Below are positions 29,842-38,038 of a stretch of 64,000 nt of DNA, piece after piece; the stretch's first letter is position 1; every line of letters begins with the position of its first letter. Origin of the DNA: Listeria monocytogenes ATCC 19117 (GTDB lineage Bacteria > Bacillota > Bacilli > Lactobacillales > Listeriaceae); contig NC_018584.1 in the NCBI RefSeq assembly GCF_000307025.1, positions 1,116,001 to 1,180,000 of the forward strand, given 5' to 3'. Position numbers and translations under genes: made by a program. Below the pieces are notes generated by a model. The model did no database searches. It was not told the DNA's origin and worked only from the letters and a program-made list of their open reading frames with translations.

Positions 29842-30982
29842 TCTTAAGGATATTTTTTCTGACCCAATCTTTGATGAATTAATAGCTGAAACTCCTAAGA
29901 AACAAGTTAAGCGAATTGACCCAGAACTTGAAAAATTTCAAGAGATTATCGAATGGATAAAAAATCATGATGGAAAAGAACCAGAAAAATCTCGTGATAT
30001 GACCGAAAGAAAAATATTTTCCAGACTTAAAGGCTATCGTGACAAGCCAGAAATGATAAAGAAGTTCGCTGAGATTGATGAACTTAACTTGCTTGATAGT
30101 AAAAATACGGTTTTAGAAAATTCGATAAAAAGTCCAAAATCTCTTGATGATATTCTTAATGATGATACACTTTTTGAGAAAAAAGATAAAGTTGATTCAC
30201 TGCTTGACTTGTCAAGATATAAGAGAACAATTAGCGCAGCTGATAAATATAGCGTTCGGAAACATGCTAGCCATTTCGAACGATATGAACCTCTATTTAG
30301 GCTTGTTCAAAAAGAAATCGCAAATGGCACTAGAAAAATAATTCCTGTTGATACTGAAAACAACATTAAACCAGGTAAGTTTTATATTGATAATGGGATT
30401 CTGCTTTACATCCTATCCGTAGGTAATTATTATGAAGATAAACATGGTCATCGTAACGCAAAGCTTCATCTTATTTATGAAAATGGAACTGAAAACAAAG
30501 GGATTTTACTGAGATCATTTGCATCAAATCTCTTTGACAGAACTCGTCATGGTCGAATGGTAACCGAAGTAATGAGTGATGTTATGGGAGACACAACCGT
30601 TGAAGAAAGAGTTGCTGAATATCTGACTACTGGATATATTTATGTAGTCAGATCTCTTAGCTCAAATCCTGAAATATTACAATATAAAAGTCTTTATAAA
30701 ATTGGTTTTGCTGCTGGAAGTGTTGAAAAACGAATTGCTAATGCTAAAAATGAAGCGACTTACCTATATGCACCTGTGAAAATTGTTGCAACATGGGAAG
30801 TTCAAAACTTTAGTGGTCGGAAACTTGAAACAGTCATTCATCATAGATTTGAAGCTAAGCAAATACAAATCTCTATCCCAACAGCAAATGGAAAAATTGA
30901 AAATCCTAAAGAATGGTATTTAGTTTCTTTGGATGAAATTGAAGCAAGTATAAATGATATCATTGTGAAATTGAATAGTTAA
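29828..30982 (+). CDS. GIY-YIG (T5orf172-type) nuclease-domain protein
   Basis: 384 residues. The N-terminal ~250 are helical and of unknown family. The C-terminal ~115 hold a T5orf172/GIY-YIG domain: GYIYVV (about 269-274) and YKIGFA (about 290-295) are the two signature strands. VEKRI gives the conserved Arg, and RKLETVIHHRF the catalytic Glu. It overlaps the helicase gene by 14 bases and is last in the operon, before a hairpin terminator. It is the best candidate for the cutting subunit of this system. Confidence 0.8.
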   Translation: MDKLNLKDIFSDPIFDELIAETPKKQVKRIDPELEKFQEIIEWIKNHDGKEPEKSRDMTERKIFSRLKGYRDKPEMIKKFAEIDELNLLDSKNTVLENSIKSPKSLDDILNDDTLFEKKDKVDSLLDLSRYKRTISAADKYSVRKHASHFERYEPLFRLVQKEIANGTRKIIPVDTENNIKPGKFYIDNGILLYILSVGNYYEDKHGHRNAKLHLIYENGTENKGILLRSFASNLFDRTRHGRMVTEVMSDVMGDTTVEERVAEYLTTGYIYVVRSLSSNPEILQYKSLYKIGFAAGSVEKRIANAKNEATYLYAPVKIVATWEVQNFSGRKLETVIHHRFEAKQIQISIPTANGKIENPKEWYLVSLDEIEASINDIIVKLNS

Positions 30983-31003
30983 TTCAAATTTATGATAGTT
31001 GTT

Positions 31004-31039
31004 AAAGCATCCTTGCCATAATGGTGATGATGCTTTTTT
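31004..31039 (+). terminator. Terminator of the methylase-helicase-nuclease operon
   Basis: Arms aaagcatc / gatgcttt with six T, 22 bases after the nuclease stop. Between here and 31300 I see no convincing gene. Confidence 0.75.
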
Positions 31040-31300
31040 GGCCAAAGCTACGCTGGCATCTTGTTGACTATTTTTACCAAATACATAACAATTTAATTCA
31101 TCGGGTGGTTGTGGAGTATGATATAACATTGTGGATTGTAATAGATTTAGCAAGTCTACTGCTAATTTGTAATAAGATTCTTATGTCTATCCGTCAGAGA
31201 AAAGTTGACTTTAACTAAATGATATTGATTTTTGCATTTCAGATCATAAAGAATATTCTTTGACATCAATTATTTACAATGCCATTTTCAATGCTACTAA

Positions 31301-31329
31301 ATGACAATCCAAAAAAATGTCATTATAAT
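31301..31329 (+). promoter_or_regulatory. Promoter of the type VII secretion partner genes
   Basis: ATGACA (31301-31306), a 17-base spacer and a perfect TATAAT (31324-31329), 44 bases before the first gene. Confidence 0.65.
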
Positions 31330-31372
31330 AGAACCATGATACAACCTTCACATACAGAAAGGGAAAACAACC

Positions 31373-31657
31373 ATGACAAAAATTCGTATTAATAAAGAAA
31401 AAATGATTAATCATGCCACAACCCTAGGTGATAGTGCGGGGAAATTAGATTACTATCCTTTGAAAAATGAAAACATGAGTTATACGCAAACAAATTCTAT
31501 CCACCTTTTTCGGGAATCATTACTTGAACTGTTTGAAGGCATCGAAAATTTAGGATCTGTTGCACAAGATGATGCTACTCGAATCAAGCAAATGGGGGAA
31601 GCTTTTGCAAAACAAGATAAATCCATCAGCCAGAAGATGAATTTGGAGGTGCGTTAA
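31373..31657 (+). CDS. Small type VII secretion partner (TIGR04197-like)
   Basis: 94 residues, helical, no signal peptide. It resembles the YwqI/TIGR04197 family of small proteins encoded just before LXG toxins, which act as toxin chaperones/targeting partners for the type VII system. Relatives have about 90 residues and a similar N-terminal IRINxEK-like start. The start ATG has an upstream agaaaggg site, and the next gene begins directly after the stop. Confidence 0.65.
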   Translation: MTKIRINKEKMINHATTLGDSAGKLDYYPLKNENMSYTQTNSIHLFRESLLELFEGIENLGSVAQDDATRIKQMGEAFAKQDKSISQKMNLEVR

Positions 31658-31987
31658 GTGGATAAACGTACCCAAGAATTAGGTGAAATAAAAAAAGAAA
31701 TGGAGCGAGAAGATGACGCTCTATACGCGATTAAAAATAAAATTAGACATTTAGAGGACGTGGAAGAAGATATTCATCAAGCTAGACGTGAAATCGATGA
31801 CATCCTTTACCATATGAAAGAAGTTTGGCGAGGAGAACACGCAGAGGATACTTTTTGGCAAATAGAAGACGAGGTAAATCATTACAACCGGAAAACTGCT
31901 TGCATGACTAACGATATTCATACCGAACTAAATAATGAGCAAAAAAAGCATCGACAAAATCTCCACGCGCTCGAAACTAAACAATAG
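31658..31987 (+). CDS. YwqH/DUF5082-like helical partner protein
   Basis: 109 residues starting with GTG right after the previous stop. It is almost entirely charged heptad-like helix, with VWRGEHAEDTFW in the middle (a WxG-type turn as in WXG100-class hairpins). This matches DUF5082/YwqH-type partners found beside LXG toxins. The toxin gene expected next is missing apart from a remnant. Confidence 0.6.
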   Translation: MDKRTQELGEIKKEMEREDDALYAIKNKIRHLEDVEEDIHQARREIDDILYHMKEVWRGEHAEDTFWQIEDEVNHYNRKTACMTNDIHTELNNEQKKHRQNLHALETKQ

Positions 31988-32002
31988 GATATTAAAAAGG
32001 AG

Positions 32003-32154
32003 ATGACGTAGCTACGGCTACGAAGCCGACTGTAGAAAACTTATACATCGCTGGGACTAAACAACTTACGGGTTTTGGGCGTGAATATGAATACTTTCTA
32101 CAACATGGTTATACTTATGATGTAAAAACAAGTACAATGAAGTTGAAGAAATGA
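32003..32154 (+). pseudogene. Remnant of an LXG-type toxin gene
   Basis: An aaaagg site and ATG (32003) stand where the LXG toxin gene should start, but codon 3 is a stop (TAG at 32009). In another frame (32008-32154) an open stretch reads ATKPTVENLYIAGTKQ and continues through GREYEYFLQHGYTYD to a stop, with no start of its own. The simplest reading is that a deletion joined the start region to the last ~48 codons of the toxin gene. The toxin identity is lost. Confidence 0.5.
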
Positions 32155-32165
32155 GGAATTCAAGC

Positions 32166-32534
32166 ATGAAATTAGACGATAATGCAAAAGAAATAATCCT
32201 TAAAAAAAGTGAATTTCTACTCCAAAACAATTTTAAATTAATAGAAATAACGGATGCTACTATCACATTTTCAAACAAGAAAATTGCTTTTGTCATCGGT
32301 TATGAAAGATATGATAATGTAAGTAATATTAATATAAAGTTTTTGGAAGAAAATGAAATGTTTAATCTTGGATGGATTGCTTTTGTAAGAAGAAATCAGA
32401 TACCGCTCCCTCAGAATAAATTAGATAATATATTAGAGTTACTTGATTATGCTGAAAAAAATTATGCTAAAGTTATTAACTTACAATTTTGCCAAGAAAG
32501 TAGAGGAATGGTAGAAGACTTCTTGAAAGAGTAA
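32166..32534 (+). CDS. Immunity-like small protein, type A
   Basis: 122 residues from ATG 32166 behind gaggaattc. Soluble, acidic, alternating beta strands and helices, with no family I can name. Its position right after the toxin remnant and the decayed copy at 34018 suggest an immunity gene for the lost toxin. Confidence 0.5.
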   Translation: MKLDDNAKEIILKKSEFLLQNNFKLIEITDATITFSNKKIAFVIGYERYDNVSNINIKFLEENEMFNLGWIAFVRRNQIPLPQNKLDNILELLDYAEKNYAKVINLQFCQESRGMVEDFLKE

Positions 32535-32570
32535 TAACTGGAATTATAGTAAAAAAAGGACTGTAATCAA

Positions 32571-32990
32571 TTGGATTTTCACAAAGAAGTTGAAAAAATA
32601 TTCAAAGGATATGAGCAAAATTATCAATTGAAGCTAACTAAAATAAATAATAATGAAGTTGCTTTCATCGGAGAAGATTATGCTTTAGGTATAGGATGGA
32701 GCGCGGACGGGATAGATTTGCATTATTTCAAACTAAATAATTCGGTGCTCTGTAAATTTAGTTTGGATAATTTATTGAATAGAAAGCTAACTCAAATCGA
32801 AAGAGAAGGGTTACTTCCAAGTGAAACAATTTACAAGAAAATAATTAATGAATTAATAATCTGCGAAAGAGTATTCAATAATCATTTTCAAGAATTGCTA
32901 CGGGGTGAAACATTAAGCGACTATGGAAATAAAGAATTTGTTTCGAATTTGGAGAAGAGTATTATTGAACGTGAACTATTGACTCGATAA
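32571..32990 (+). CDS. Immunity-like paralog B1
   Basis: 139 residues, TTG start behind aaaaaagga. It shares with the next two genes a common plan: F..EV...F ..YQ..L at the N-terminus, a NNNEVAFIGEDYAL strand, an LHYF-type strand, and a C-terminal ER.FNNHFQELLRGE helix. No named family recognised. Immunity function is inferred from the array structure next to a toxin remnant. Confidence 0.5.
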   Translation: MDFHKEVEKIFKGYEQNYQLKLTKINNNEVAFIGEDYALGIGWSADGIDLHYFKLNNSVLCKFSLDNLLNRKLTQIEREGLLPSETIYKKIINELIICERVFNNHFQELLRGETLSDYGNKEFVSNLEKSIIERELLTR

Positions 32991-33075
32991 TAATGCATAT
33001 TAGGAGAACCGCATTATTCCTATGAATTTGATTGCATAAAATCTTAATACAAAAATAACAAAGTTGGTGGAATTA

Positions 33076-33549
33076 ATGGAGTTTAAGCACGAAGTAGAAA
33101 ATAACTTTGCGGATATAATTCAAGAATATCAATTTAACTTAATTAAAGTAAATGAAGACGAAATAATGTTATTACATCCTAATTATGCTCTAACTATTTG
33201 GAAAAGTAGAGAAGGTATTGATATTTATTACCTGTTTCTTCATAGCTTAGAAAAAGTGAAAATAACCAATTTCTTATTTTCAAATTATGAAAAAGATTTG
33301 TTAGCCAATATAACTCCTGCAAATAATTTGGTCGACAAAATTTCTAATAGCTTACTTATTCATGCAAGAGGTTTAAGTAAATATTTCCATGAATTGTTAT
33401 CTGGTCAAAATGACTGGGTAAAGGAGTTTAAAGGGAATAAGTTTTATAATGAGCCGAGAGCTATTAACAAAGACGAGTATTCAGCCTATCAAACTATTAT
33501 AAAAAATATCAATGGCAAAAAAATTGAAGGATTTCAAAATGAAATATGA
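33076..33549 (+). CDS. Immunity-like paralog B2
   Basis: 157 residues from ATG 33076 behind ggtgga. Clearly related to B1 and B3: NEDEIMLLHPNYALTI, then DIYYLFLHSLEK, then LIHARGLSKYFHELLSGQNDW. It has a C-terminal extension of about 25 residues. The 3' end overlaps the start of B3 by 11 bases. Confidence 0.5.
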   Translation: MEFKHEVENNFADIIQEYQFNLIKVNEDEIMLLHPNYALTIWKSREGIDIYYLFLHSLEKVKITNFLFSNYEKDLLANITPANNLVDKISNSLLIHARGLSKYFHELLSGQNDWVKEFKGNKFYNEPRAINKDEYSAYQTIIKNINGKKIEGFQNEI

Positions 33550-33976
33550 AGCTGATTTTATAAATAGATTCAAATCATTAATAGAAGAATTCCAGTTAAA
33601 TTATAAAGTTATATCTGAAGAGGAGCTAGCACTTTTTGGTTCAAATTTTGCGCTTGTTTTTTTGATTCATTTTGATGAAGTTTCTTTGAATTTTGTATGC
33701 CGTGATAAAGATAATTCGCTTGTCAGTTATGATGTATGGTCTTATTTTTTGCATGTCTTTGATGATAAAGATAAGGAGAATTTGCCAAAATATAATTCTG
33801 TGCAGGAACGGGTTGATATTTCGTTTTTAATACTTGCAAGAGGTCTTCCGCGTCATTGGAGTAGTGTGCTTAATGGAGATGATAAGTGGTTGGAAGATTA
33901 TGAGCGATATGAATTAGCCAGTGTTCCTAGAGAAGTAATCGGGTACTTAAAGGATAGTTTGAGTTTATATATTTAA
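33539..33976 (+). CDS. Immunity-like paralog B3
   Basis: 145 residues from ATG 33539 (gaagga 7 bases upstream). Third copy of the same fold: SEEELALFGSNFALVF, then LILARGLPRHWSSVLNGDDKW. Starts inside the end of B2, so the two are coupled. Confidence 0.5.
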   Translation: MKYEADFINRFKSLIEEFQLNYKVISEEELALFGSNFALVFLIHFDEVSLNFVCRDKDNSLVSYDVWSYFLHVFDDKDKENLPKYNSVQERVDISFLILARGLPRHWSSVLNGDDKWLEDYERYELASVPREVIGYLKDSLSLYI

Positions 33977-34017
33977 CCAAGAAATGTTGAGAATGTAACA
34001 GCAAAGAGGAGTTCAAC

Positions 34018-34130
34018 CATGAAAATAGACGGTAACTCAAAAGAAATAATCCTTAAAAAAGTGAATTTCTACTCCATAATAATTTTAAATTAATCGAAAT
34101 AAAAATAACGGATGTCACAACTTATTAATT
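34018..34130 (+). pseudogene. Decayed copy of immunity-like gene A
   Basis: The first ~35 codons closely match the start of the gene at 32166 (same aaagaaataatccttaaaaa stretch), but one A is missing from the A-run and an insertion follows, so the frame breaks after about 14 codons. The remaining gap to 34379 has no convincing gene; a 67-codon open frame at 34172-34375 has no family resemblance. Confidence 0.6.
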
Positions 34131-34379
34131 AGAAAAGCTCCCTAAAATCTCTTTTTATTTCACAAATAATAATGTACTATGAAAACATGGGAGATTCAAA
34201 TACGAGAGGAGAAAAGAAAATCAATCATACACAAAAGGGTAAAATTGATTTCACTTTCTTTGTGTTTATGCTTTTAACCTTTAATAATTCAAAAAACATC
34301 AAGGGATTTTTGTATTTAGAACAACAACGTATAAACAGCAGTGTAATCCAGCACAATAATTTTAAAGGAGCGTAACTTT

Positions 34380-34718
34380 ATGAACGAATTTCCAGTTGTA
34401 TTTGAACCAGAGTTTATGACAATTTATTTACTTGTTATCATCGGTATATTTTCTACAACACTGGCTTTATCGCTTGAAAAATATAAGTTTACTATAGCGG
34501 GGAAAGCGTTGATTGGGATGTGCTTTATATCCCTGTTCGTATTATTTGTTTATATATGGGTGGGGGGGATTTCTTCAGAAACAAACGAATTAATCATGAG
34601 CCCTATTGGGATTCTCAGTGTATTGCTCTTTACTACACATCCATATATTTTCTTAATACTTGCAATCTTGCTCGGCGGGGAAAAGAAACCGCCACATGTG
34701 CCCAAACCTAAAAAATAA
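34380..34718 (+). CDS. Small membrane protein, three helices
   Basis: 112 residues behind aaaggag. Three membrane helices (about 12-32, 39-66, 76-103) and a short basic Pro/Lys tail. Unknown function. Placed between the toxin/immunity remnants and the acetyltransferase. Confidence 0.55.
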   Translation: MNEFPVVFEPEFMTIYLLVIIGIFSTTLALSLEKYKFTIAGKALIGMCFISLFVLFVYIWVGGISSETNELIMSPIGILSVLLFTTHPYIFLILAILLGGEKKPPHVPKPKK

Positions 34719-34734
34719 ATAGGAAGTTGAAAAA

Positions 34735-35178
34735 ATGATACTTATAAATAAACGAGCGAAAAAACAAGATTACCAGACAATTTTAGCGATTTGGGAAAAG
34801 TCAGTTATTGCAACGCATGATTTTTTAGCTGCGGAAGATAGGCAGTTTTACAAAGAACAAATTCCTTTGTTTCTAGATAATGTGGAACTGTTCTTATGGT
34901 TCGCTGGTGAAGAGGTTGTTGGTTTTAGTGGGACGAGCGAGCGGGAACTAGATATGTTGTTTTTAGAGCCGATAGCTACGGGTAATGGTTATGGGAGTCA
35001 AATTCTTAGTTGGCTAATAGAAAATAAGCAGATAAATTTGGTGGATGTGAATGAACAAAATGAAAATGCCACGAGATTTTATTTGAAGCATGGATTTGTG
35101 GTTTCTTCTAGAAGTGACGCGGACGGTTTTGGGAAGCCTTATCCAATTCTTCATTTGCAACTGAAGGGAGAGAGTTAA
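34735..35178 (+). CDS. GNAT N-acetyltransferase
   Basis: 147 residues of the GNAT fold. The acetyl-CoA loop reads GNGYGSQIL near residue 85, preceded by the LDMLFLEP strand and followed by VNEQNENATRFYLKHGF, a classic motif B. The substrate is unknown. Its stop overlaps the next start by one base. Confidence 0.8.
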   Translation: MILINKRAKKQDYQTILAIWEKSVIATHDFLAAEDRQFYKEQIPLFLDNVELFLWFAGEEVVGFSGTSERELDMLFLEPIATGNGYGSQILSWLIENKQINLVDVNEQNENATRFYLKHGFVVSSRSDADGFGKPYPILHLQLKGES

Positions 35179-35633
35179 TGGAGTATGAACAGCTGTTACA
35201 AAGCGAACTTGGTGAACTTGAAATAATTCGGGAAGAACTACAAAACAAAGAATATCGAGGAATGATTGTAAAAACGGCTAAAGATGGGACAATGACTCGT
35301 ACGCGTTTGGCGAAGAAAACGGATAAAAAGGCAGGGTACTTTGTTGCTTTTTGGGAGAAAGATGAATTTGGTAAGAATTGTCCTTTTGATGAGAATGATA
35401 GCGCTGATTTTTTATGTATTGTTGTTATTGATGATGATTTGAACGGTATATTTGTTTTTCCAAGGCAGTGTTTAATTGAAAAGGGAATTTTAACTAGTGA
35501 AGCTGGTATTGGAAAAATGGCTGCTAGATTTTATCCAACGTGGTGTCAGGATTTAAATAAAACAGCGAGAAAAACGCAAGCTTGGCAACAGGCGTATTTT
35601 AAAAATTATTCTATAAGAAAAGAAGACCATTAA
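35178..35633 (+). CDS. MepB-family protein
   Basis: 151 residues similar to the MepB family (named after the mepRAB locus of Staphylococcus). Features: YRGMIVKTAKDGTMTRTRLAKKT, GYFVAFWEKDE, FVFPRQ and GKMAARFYPTW, which are typical of the family. Biochemical function is unknown. The stop codon lies within a bidirectional terminator. Confidence 0.75.
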   Translation: MEYEQLLQSELGELEIIREELQNKEYRGMIVKTAKDGTMTRTRLAKKTDKKAGYFVAFWEKDEFGKNCPFDENDSADFLCIVVIDDDLNGIFVFPRQCLIEKGILTSEAGIGKMAARFYPTWCQDLNKTARKTQAWQQAYFKNYSIRKEDH

Positions 35634-35647
35634 TTGGGTCTTCTTTT
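35618..35647. terminator. Bidirectional terminator
   Basis: Arms aaaagaagacc / ggtcttctttt; serves the MepB-like gene (+) and the hydrolase operon (-). Confidence 0.75.
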
Positions 35648-36645
35648 TATTGTTTAGAAACTACTTGCACGCAGTAATCTAAGTAAGCATCGTCTACTAG
35701 AAAATATTTTGGAACCATTAAGCCAACAATATTGATGAGTAGTTCTGAATTAGCGATGGCAGGATTAATCATTTGATGCGAGACATTTGGGATGGTTTGG
35801 GTTTCTAGGTTTTCTTTTTTGATTTGTTGGGTGTAAACTTCTTTTGTTTCTGCTGAATCAACATTTTTATCTTTTTCAGCTAAGACGAGGTAGATTTTTG
35901 CTTTTACTTTTGAAAGGTCTAGGGTGGCATCTTGGTTCATGTTTTTGCGGATATAGTTGTAGCGATCTGGGGTCATTTTTTCTTTACCGCCATTTTGTTT
36001 GTAGCTTTCGTAGGTTTTGTTTTTAGAAATAAGGGCGCTGTCGGTGAGGAAATTTTGTTGTGCTTGCTTGACTTCTTTCGTTGTTTTACCAGCGTCTTTC
36101 GCTTGCCAGCCAGTGTTGTATTCTCCTTGACGCATCCAGTTAATAGCAGGTGCGGCAAGGATTGAGAAAGCAATCTCATTATTTGCATTCATTGCTTTTG
36201 GGATCACCCAGCCGGCTTGACTAGCGCCCCATAAGCCGATTTTGGTGGTGCTATCAGGATACTTCACTTTCATCCACTCAATAACTTGGTTGACTTCGTT
36301 TGCGCGGTCTTCCATGGACTGATTTAGCCAATTGCCTGAGGAGTTACCAACGCCTAATTTATCCCAAGAAACAGATATATATCCTTGTTTGGAAAAGCGT
36401 TCCATTAGCGGTCTATAGCCACCGTTTTGAGTTGCTTCTTGTGCCCCGTCACCATGAACAAACACAATAATGCCTTTTGGTTTCTCGTGTTTTGGAGTTG
36501 TCACGACCGCAGAAAGTTTTCCACCAGTAGTTGGGATTGTGACTCTTGTTTCGTTCATTTCGAAATTATTTCCGATGAAAAGAATCGCTACTAATATGAC
36601 GATGATTGCGCTCATTACGATAGTTATTTTTTTCCAACGTTTCAT
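35647..36645 (-). CDS. Membrane-anchored alpha/beta hydrolase
   Basis: 332 residues from the ATG at 36645, chosen because it overlaps the upstream gene's stop (ATGA). An N-terminal uncleaved-looking helix (about 7-26) anchors an extracytoplasmic alpha/beta hydrolase: VHGDG oxyanion region, nucleophile elbow GASQAG, a late acid region AEKDKNVD, and a final SHQM His. Last gene of a four-gene MerR-led operon. Substrate unknown. Confidence 0.8.
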   Translation of the reverse strand: MKRWKKITIVMSAIIVILVAILFIGNNFEMNETRVTIPTTGGKLSAVVTTPKHEKPKGIIVFVHGDGAQEATQNGGYRPLMERFSKQGYISVSWDKLGVGNSSGNWLNQSMEDRANEVNQVIEWMKVKYPDSTTKIGLWGASQAGWVIPKAMNANNEIAFSILAAPAINWMRQGEYNTGWQAKDAGKTTKEVKQAQQNFLTDSALISKNKTYESYKQNGGKEKMTPDRYNYIRKNMNQDATLDLSKVKAKIYLVLAEKDKNVDSAETKEVYTQQIKKENLETQTIPNVSHQMINPAIANSELLINIVGLMVPKYFLVDDAYLDYCVQVVSKQ

Positions 36646-37238
36646 TGTATCCACTCCATTTTTCGCCATTCTTTGATACCGGTGAGTACTCCCATCAATG
36701 TGCTATTTTCTTTTTGAATCACTTGGAAGCCTAAATTTCTATACAGCTTGTAGGCACGATTATTGTTCTTGGCAACGTATAGAGTAATCTTTTCATCATG
36801 AAAGGTTTCTAGGCAATGAGAAATTAGCGTTTTTCCAATACCTTGACCACGAAAATTTGGCGAAACGGTTATAAAGTCAATATATCGTTCATTTTGAACA
36901 GGTTTGTGTGATAGAAGACTGAGTAAGAAAATTAATTTGAGGCACTGTGAAAATGGTAAAAATTTTCTTAGGTTTTGATATAGCTTTTGATGTGAGTCAC
37001 TCTTGCCCGTTACAAACATGCAACCGCAAACTAGCTCATCTTGTATTGCAATTAGTAGGTTTTCGCCTTTTTCTGTATAAATGTAATGGCAAAAAGCATA
37101 TATAATGTCATGTGCTTCTGTTTCTTTGAATAGCATTTTTGTGAACTTTGATTTGAACCCTGCGAAAACTAAAGACGCTATTTCTTCAATGATGCAATCT
37201 TTTTCAAATGAATCGATGCTTTTAATAGAAAGGGTCAT
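36642..37238 (-). CDS. GNAT N-acetyltransferase of the MerR operon
   Basis: 198 residues; VSPNFRGQGIGKTLI is the acetyl-CoA-binding motif and NNRAYKLYRNLGF motif B. It overlaps both neighbours by 4 bases, so the operon is tightly coupled. The substrate is unknown; a drug or metabolite linked to the operon's regulator is possible. Confidence 0.8.
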   Translation of the reverse strand: MTLSIKSIDSFEKDCIIEEIASLVFAGFKSKFTKMLFKETEAHDIIYAFCHYIYTEKGENLLIAIQDELVCGCMFVTGKSDSHQKLYQNLRKFLPFSQCLKLIFLLSLLSHKPVQNERYIDFITVSPNFRGQGIGKTLISHCLETFHDEKITLYVAKNNNRAYKLYRNLGFQVIQKENSTLMGVLTGIKEWRKMEWIQ

Positions 37239-37639
37239 AGCGGCACTTCCAGCGGCACTTCCATTGTGTAAACCATTGCGTCCGGATAGGCGAGTGAAGG
37301 ATAGATGTTTTCGTATAATATCATGCTTGTTCTAGGATATTTTAATTCTTCCAAAAATAGTTGGATTTGCGCTTCAACAGTTGCTTCATCTTTAGCAATA
37401 AAAGATTTACAAGCATATTCGACAGCTGGAAAAGTATAATCACTTCTTTTTTTAATGGTTTTAAGGCAGATTGCTCCAGTGTCTTGTTTGGAGAAAATGT
37501 AAAAAGGTTCCTCTAAATCTGGTAAATTGTGTTTTGCAGCTTGGGAGTAGTTGATAGTGTTATGATCAATTATTTGGTTAGGAACTTTTTTAAAATAACG
37601 ATTGTCTTTAGCTACAAAAGTGATTTCATTTAAACGCAT
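37235..37639 (-). CDS. Probable effector-binding (GyrI-like) protein
   Basis: 134 residues, no HTH. Size and strand pattern resemble the GyrI-like effector-binding domain often fused to MerR regulators (as in BmrR). Here it would be a separate gene, overlapping the DNA-binding MerR gene by 10 bases. The protein ends in a repeated VPLEVPL. Family assignment is tentative. Confidence 0.5.
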   Translation of the reverse strand: MRLNEITFVAKDNRYFKKVPNQIIDHNTINYSQAAKHNLPDLEEPFYIFSKQDTGAICLKTIKKRSDYTFPAVEYACKSFIAKDEATVEAQIQLFLEELKYPRTSMILYENIYPSLAYPDAMVYTMEVPLEVPL

Positions 37640-37965
37640 TTTTTTTGCGAATGGATGATTTTTTGAATCGTTTTCTGAATTCCTACTAACTCTTCTATTT
37701 TTTGTTGCAAATCTTGTTCAGCCTGCTCTAACATGGGAGTCACTTTTTCACCAAGCAAACTTTCTTTGATTTCTTGAATAGAAAAGCCAATTTTTCTAAA
37801 AAGAATAATTTGATATAAACGGTAAATATCCGTTTCTTCAAAATAATAATAGCCATTTTCAGGATTTCTTTTAGGAACTAGAATACCTTCATCAATATAA
37901 TGACGGATTTTATATTTAGATATTTGAAAAAGTTGCGCGATTTCGCCACTGGAAAGAGTATGCAT
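37630..37965 (-). CDS. MerR-family transcriptional regulator
   Basis: 111 residues: SSGEIAQLFQISKYKIRHYI winged-HTH start, EGILVPKR, NGYYYF wing, and a C-terminal dimerisation coiled coil. It lacks its own ligand domain; the next gene may supply it. Its promoter has the long spacer typical of MerR control. Confidence 0.88.
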   Translation of the reverse strand: MHTLSSGEIAQLFQISKYKIRHYIDEGILVPKRNPENGYYYFEETDIYRLYQIILFRKIGFSIQEIKESLLGEKVTPMLEQAEQDLQQKIEELVGIQKTIQKIIHSQKKCV

Positions 37966-37992
37966 CTGAAAACCTCCTTGTGATTTAGTTTT

Positions 37993-38023
37993 AGTATAAA
38001 CTATGTGGTTACCACGCGGTCAA
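37993..38023 (-). promoter_or_regulatory. MerR-type promoter with 19-bp spacer and operator
   Basis: On the minus strand TTGACC, a 19-base spacer, then TATACT. The spacer contains the perfect palindrome GTGGTAACCAC. Over-long spacers with a central dyad are the hallmark of MerR-activated promoters, so this operon is probably self-regulated. Confidence 0.75.
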
Positions 38024-38038
38024 ATAAAAAAAATAAAT

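Noticed and set aside
25151-30982. Type I restriction system (HsdM/HsdR/HsdS)
   Set aside because: The methylase is far longer than HsdM, no specificity subunit with two recognition domains exists, and the helicase has no visible PD-(D/E)xK nuclease domain.
25151-30982. DISARM or BREX defence system
   Set aside because: Signature genes (drmB/drmC phospholipase, pglZ, brxC) are absent.
30920-31153. Open frame on the minus strand overlapping the end of the GIY-YIG gene
   Set aside because: It overlaps the real gene and its terminator, and has no ribosome site.
31021-31218. Open frame on the plus strand after the GIY-YIG gene
   Set aside because: Starts inside the terminator hairpin; no ribosome site or family resemblance.
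34172-34375. 67-codon open frame before the small membrane protein gene
   Set aside because: No ribosome site, AT-rich composition and no recognisable similarity; left as intergenic.
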